Of a stretch of DNA of 12,121 nucleotides, positions 8,903-12,121 are shown piece after piece. How positions within the stretch are numbered: position 1 is the first letter of the stretch; each line of letters opens with the position of its first letter. The notes beneath the pieces were generated by a model. That model ran no database searches. It saw nothing but the letters and a program-made list of their open reading frames with translations, and was not told the DNA's origin. The stretch spans positions 1-12,121 of the forward strand of contig JALLPB010000927.1 of the NCBI GenBank assembly GCA_036939975.1, in the 5' to 3' direction. Origin of the DNA: Cyclostephanos tholiformis (taxonomy: Eukaryota > Bacillariophyta > Thalassiosirophyceae > Thalassiosirales > Thalassiosiraceae). The position numbers and the translations under genes are program-made.

Positions 8903-10522
8903 CCCAAAAAAGTTGGTGATGGCTGACGGTATGTCCGTTGCCTAAAATCCATAGGCTTTGAGTGCACTCATGCACATTGCCGTTGTGTTTTTGAGTTGAT
9001 GAATAATAACCAATGCACTCGATGTGTTAAGTTTAACTTATGTTGTACGTTTAGGGTTTCAGGTATGTTTCATTTTTTGTTCTGTCTTTTCTTTCTTGAC
9101 CAATTTTCAAACAATAATCAATTTATATCATGTTGTATTCTTCACATTTCAGAACAAGGTCGTCGAAATGACCTTAATAAATTATGTTCCATCCCGCTGT
9201 CCTCAAATGAGCAACAAGTCTTTCCTTCACCACCAGATGTCAGTAGTGATAGTGTTCACTGCAACGCCTTGACTCAGTCAACGACTGTCTCATACGCCTT
9301 CAGCTGCCACACTACTGACACTTGTTGTGAGGAAAACGATGTTGAATCATTGGCAGTCACCAAAAAACATTCCAAGCTTCCTTATCCTTCTTGGGTTCAT
9401 GTATTTTCAAAATCAAGTTCAACAACCTCTCTACGTACTCAGTGTGCTGCTGTGGCATATCAGAATGCCATATCATCAAAAGTTCTTCACCGGAGATCAC
9501 GTCGTCGACAGAAAAAGCAACGCAAGATGGCTCATCTCCTACGAGAAGTTGTTGTTCCAATACATCAATTTAAATTGAGTACAGATGAGATTGACACTGA
9601 TATTGTCGTTTTTGATGGAGGAGATAAAAATTCACCCCCAATAAAGCCACCAGATGGCTTAGTATGGCGTTCTATTTCAATCAATTTGTTACATGTTGAA
9701 GACGAGACAGATCCAAATATGGGATTGACTTACCCCAAGATTGATGGTGTCAATCCATTTATTAGAATGCCCAGGCAAATGTCTTTGAATATAATACAAG
9801 CATGTGGCTTGTCAAAAATTACAAACTCATTGATGGTGTGTGAAAATCTAAGACGTACAGCTTTGAGTCGTGGTGATGCAAAACGTGTTTTCTCTGATTA
9901 TGGGAAGCGTGTGACTTATGCTTGTGTTGGGCCTCAGGTCTCACGTAACTCCAAGACTGTTCTCAGTCATCCACCATACATGGAAACTCTTCCTGATGCA
10001 CATTGGCGATCATTGGTTTGGATGATGAAGTGTGCTGAAAGAAGCTTCCGTATGATTGCCAATCACTCTGTACTAAGCCATTTACATCATGCCAAGCAGG
10101 TTGTTCCATTCAATACATTTACATCATCAAGAGCAGATTTCCCTGAGAACTTCAATGCTTGGTTTTTTGGTGGAATTGCCTTTGGGACCAATGTTTTTCT
10201 ACGATGCTACACAGATGCTGACTTCACGCTCAGCATTATTCAGGTGTTACTCAAGGGGAAATCTGAATATCTCTGTGATGATAAGGTTGTTGTATATTTT
10301 TGCTTCCCTACAATTGGTGTTGCCATTCCATGACTCCCTGGAGACTACTTGTTGTTTAATGCCCAAATTCCTCATTGTATTTCTTCTAGATGTACATTGG
10401 AAGATGAGATTATGTGCACATTGACATATTTGAAAACTGCAATCATTGGTATGAATAACAATGATCTTCCTCTAACACAAGAACAGACTCTTATTATAGA
10501 TAAGTTAAAATCTAATTTATAA
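8903..10522 (+). pseudogene. Cys-cluster and 2-oxoglutarate/Fe(II) dioxygenase-like 3' portion of the PHD gene
   Basis: After a likely acceptor (TTCGCAG, 8900) the frame reads PKKVGDG, a TGA at 8924-8926, then VRCLKSIGFEC, CTHAHCRC and QCTRCVKFNLCC. After intron 9063-9152 it continues to TAA at 10520-10522. A basic stretch HRRSRRRQKKQRK (about 9488-9529) could be a nuclear signal. The C-terminal half resembles a dioxygenase family frequent in diatom genomes: CYTDADFTLSI, YFCFPTIGVAIP, LPGDYLLFNAQIPHCISSRC, LKTAIIG. Such enzymes use Fe(II) and 2-oxoglutarate to oxidise a substrate. The expected first ligand His of H-x-D is Tyr (codon 10208-10210) with Asp at 10214-10216; the distal His is 10373-10375 and the 2OG-binding Arg probably 10388-10390. 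TGA at 10331-10333 interrupts the frame just before the distal His. These defects suggest an inactive copy. The substrate is not known from the sequence. Confidence 0.62.
9063..9152 (+). other. Phase-1 intron, 90 nt, stop-free in frame
   Basis: The donor is CAG|GTATGT and the acceptor is CACATTTCAG preceded by a T-rich tract. The length is a multiple of three and the frame through it contains no stop. The continuous open frame therefore includes about 30 extra hydrophobic residues (FHFLFCLFFLDQF) that are probably intronic. Splicing joins VS to EQGRRNDLNK. An ORF-based annotation would wrongly keep this segment. Confidence 0.72.
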
Positions 10523-10540
10523 TTGGTATAATTGATGCCA

Positions 10541-12121
10541 TTAGTCAAACCTAATTCTATCTCCAAAGTATCTGCTCCAATTTCTCCTAGGCAATACTAC
10601 CATGTACGATGTTCCATTTCCTCCGTAATCTGGTACAACACATAAGGGATGCACCAATGAAAACAATGGAACCATAACTATTGATATGGCATCATCCCTT
10701 CCAAGATTTACCTTCTCAATGAAGTTTTTCTTTAATCTCGACCAACATAATGGTTTATCGGTGCATTGGATTACAGCCTCAGCTATTTTTTTTCAAATTT
10801 AACAAATCCTAAAACTTTCGCAGGATAAAACCTTTCAAATGTCTCTCCATTTGATGTCATTTCATTGAAGTGTACATAAGCCCAATCGTACCACATTCTT
10901 CCTTGGATGTGAGAATCGGCATGATATATTACTTGATTACCATCTTGTGATTTTGTTGTTAATCAAATATAGCCTTCAATATCATAGAAATCATTCAAAA
11001 TAGTTACATCCACACTATTATTCACCCGATTTATAATAGCATCAACCAAGCGTGGATGTAGACGGTACTTGTAGTTGTTATTCTTAACACCATTCAGGTT
11101 TGTCTTCCACGTTGATAATATATCTTCACCTTGCCTAGCCTTATCCATTACTCCCGCCGTTATTCTGATTGAATAATTATCACTCAGTTGAAACTTAACA
11201 TCATCTTCAATATTTCCATAATTGTTACTGGCATAATTACCTTGCTGAATTCCTTTGTCCGTTCCTCTGGTTCTTATTGAACTGTCATACACATTAATGG
11301 ACCACAATGCTTTCAAGGTAACTAACATGCTGTAGTATTGATTTGCAACCTGACTTGCAAACTCAGCAACACGTGATTGAGTTTTCTCACCGGGAGCTTT
11401 CACAAAGTTCTTGTGTGCTGATTCTCCAGTACCACCGTAGAAATTGTTTGCAGAGCCATACCGTTTTATATAAAACTGAAATTTTGTCATTGCATGCATT
11501 TTTGGATTATTGTAATTGTTTCCTGTTCCATCTCTAGGAAACAATTCCTGGAGTGCTTGCAGAACCTTTGCAATTAGAGGTATAGCATTGTTTACTTCCT
11601 CCTTTGGATTTGAATCGTGAAACCATTCTTCCATCAATAAGTACAACTTGATAAACTGTAACCAATTCTTCCATTTTCAATCATCATATTGCAATGCAGT
11701 TTGCAGCTTCTCACCACCCAACATGGTGGTTCCAATGCATAACAGGAAAAATAGGTTTCCCTTTCGTTCTTCTGCTTGAAACTTAGTATCATCTATGATC
11801 CCATTTCTCATGGATCCATGGGGGAAGTCCCTGTCACTCTGTTGTTTCACGTCCAATAACATTCGCACATGCAATTTGTCTATTTCATCATGCAACTTAG
11901 TAGATCCAATGTACCACTGCATTGACTGAAACATGTATTTTACTATCCCAGCCATTGAGGCGTGCAGTAATTCTGGTGGCATCATGGCAGACAGACCATG
12001 ATGCATGTCTGAAAGGGGCATGTACTTGATGGTTAATGCATTCTTTATAGGATGTCTTGAAATTTTCTTGAATCTAATCATCCCAACAGCTTCATTATTT
12101 CTCAACTCTCTCTTTGCCTCT
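10541..12121 (-). pseudogene. Transposase-like ORF, 5' end outside window (DDE-type, possibly CACTA/Plavaka- or KDZ-related)
   Basis: The minus frame is open from the window edge and reads HPIKNALTIKYMPLSD, MMPPELLHASMAGIVKYMF, DRDFPHGSMRNG, LLMEEWFHDSNPKEEVNNA and FYGGTGESAHKNFVKAPGEK. It then continues through GRMWYDWAYVHFN, LVHPLCVVPDYGG and RRNWSRYFGDRI to TAA (10543-10541). These blocks match, from memory, a transposase-like family repeated many times in diatom genomes. The PPELLH block resembles the region around the second catalytic acid of CACTA-type transposases, but I am not sure of the superfamily. Breaks: TGA at 11679-11677, TGA at 10965-10963, and a frameshift at the A8 run (10793-10786), where nine A would keep the frame. 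Conservation past every break shows they are recent. The gene is convergent with the dioxygenase-like gene; the stop codons are 18 nt apart. Confidence 0.65.

Noticed and set aside
8960..8969. 10-bp palindrome GAGTGCACTC, with a related AGTGCACT at 7732-7739
   Set aside because: It looks like an operator, but the first copy sits within probable coding sequence and two short palindromes over 1.2 kb can occur by chance.
8924..11679. Alternative genetic code with TGA as a sense codon
   Set aside because: TGG is used freely for Trp in the same frames, the TGA sites do not share one expected residue, and a frameshift plus a lost His ligand point to decay. Kept only as a testable alternative.
1..12121. 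tRNA, rRNA or CRISPR array
   Set aside because: No cloverleaf with conserved arms, no rRNA-like conserved stretch and no regularly spaced repeats were seen on either strand.

Overview
The window is eukaryotic nuclear DNA: introns split protein domains, and the left half is packed with decayed retroelements. The retroelement, dioxygenase-like and transposase-like reading frames resemble families I know mainly from diatoms and related algae. My best guess is a diatom or other stramenopile microalga. I cannot name a species, and all family matches are by eye.

Left part (1-6840) is a repeat graveyard. At 98-649 (+) is the C-terminal end of a LINE-type (non-LTR) reverse transcriptase. Next comes about 1.7 kb of CpG-poor DNA that I cannot assign. 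At 2339-3085 (-) lies the RT-connection and RNase H end of a copia-like element. Directly abutting it at 3086-5376 (-) is a long, broken RT plus RNase H polyprotein in which the RT motifs (CDLD, YMDD) and RNase H motifs (GDASG, TDN) can still be followed in order across frameshifts and stops. From about 5380 to 6840 is unassigned upstream sequence, possibly the 5' part of the same element. CpG is almost absent here (none in 2401-2700), as expected for repeats that were cytosine-methylated and then mutated.

Middle (6840-7785) is AT-rich intergenic DNA with one clear long inverted repeat (6950-7016).

Right part (7811-12121) is different: CpG is plentiful around 7800-8850. On the + strand is a multi-exon gene. 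A Gly/Cys-rich unit is followed by a PHD finger whose zinc ligands are reunited by removing an 82-nt intron. After that come a diverged second copy of the Gly/Cys-rich unit, a Cys cluster, a basic stretch and a C-terminal domain resembling 2-oxoglutarate/Fe(II) dioxygenases. That domain has Tyr where the first iron-binding His is expected, and an in-frame TGA lies just before its last conserved block. Convergent to it, with only 18 nt between the two stop codons, is a transposase-like reading frame (-) that runs off the window. It carries two in-frame TGAs and a frameshift in a run of eight A.

The most interesting reading is that the chromatin-reader/dioxygenase gene and the transposase-like gene were cargo and enzyme of one DNA transposon, similar in concept to the fungal transposons that carry TET/JBP-type dioxygenases. 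Both copies here look damaged, and the mobile unit's ends were not found.
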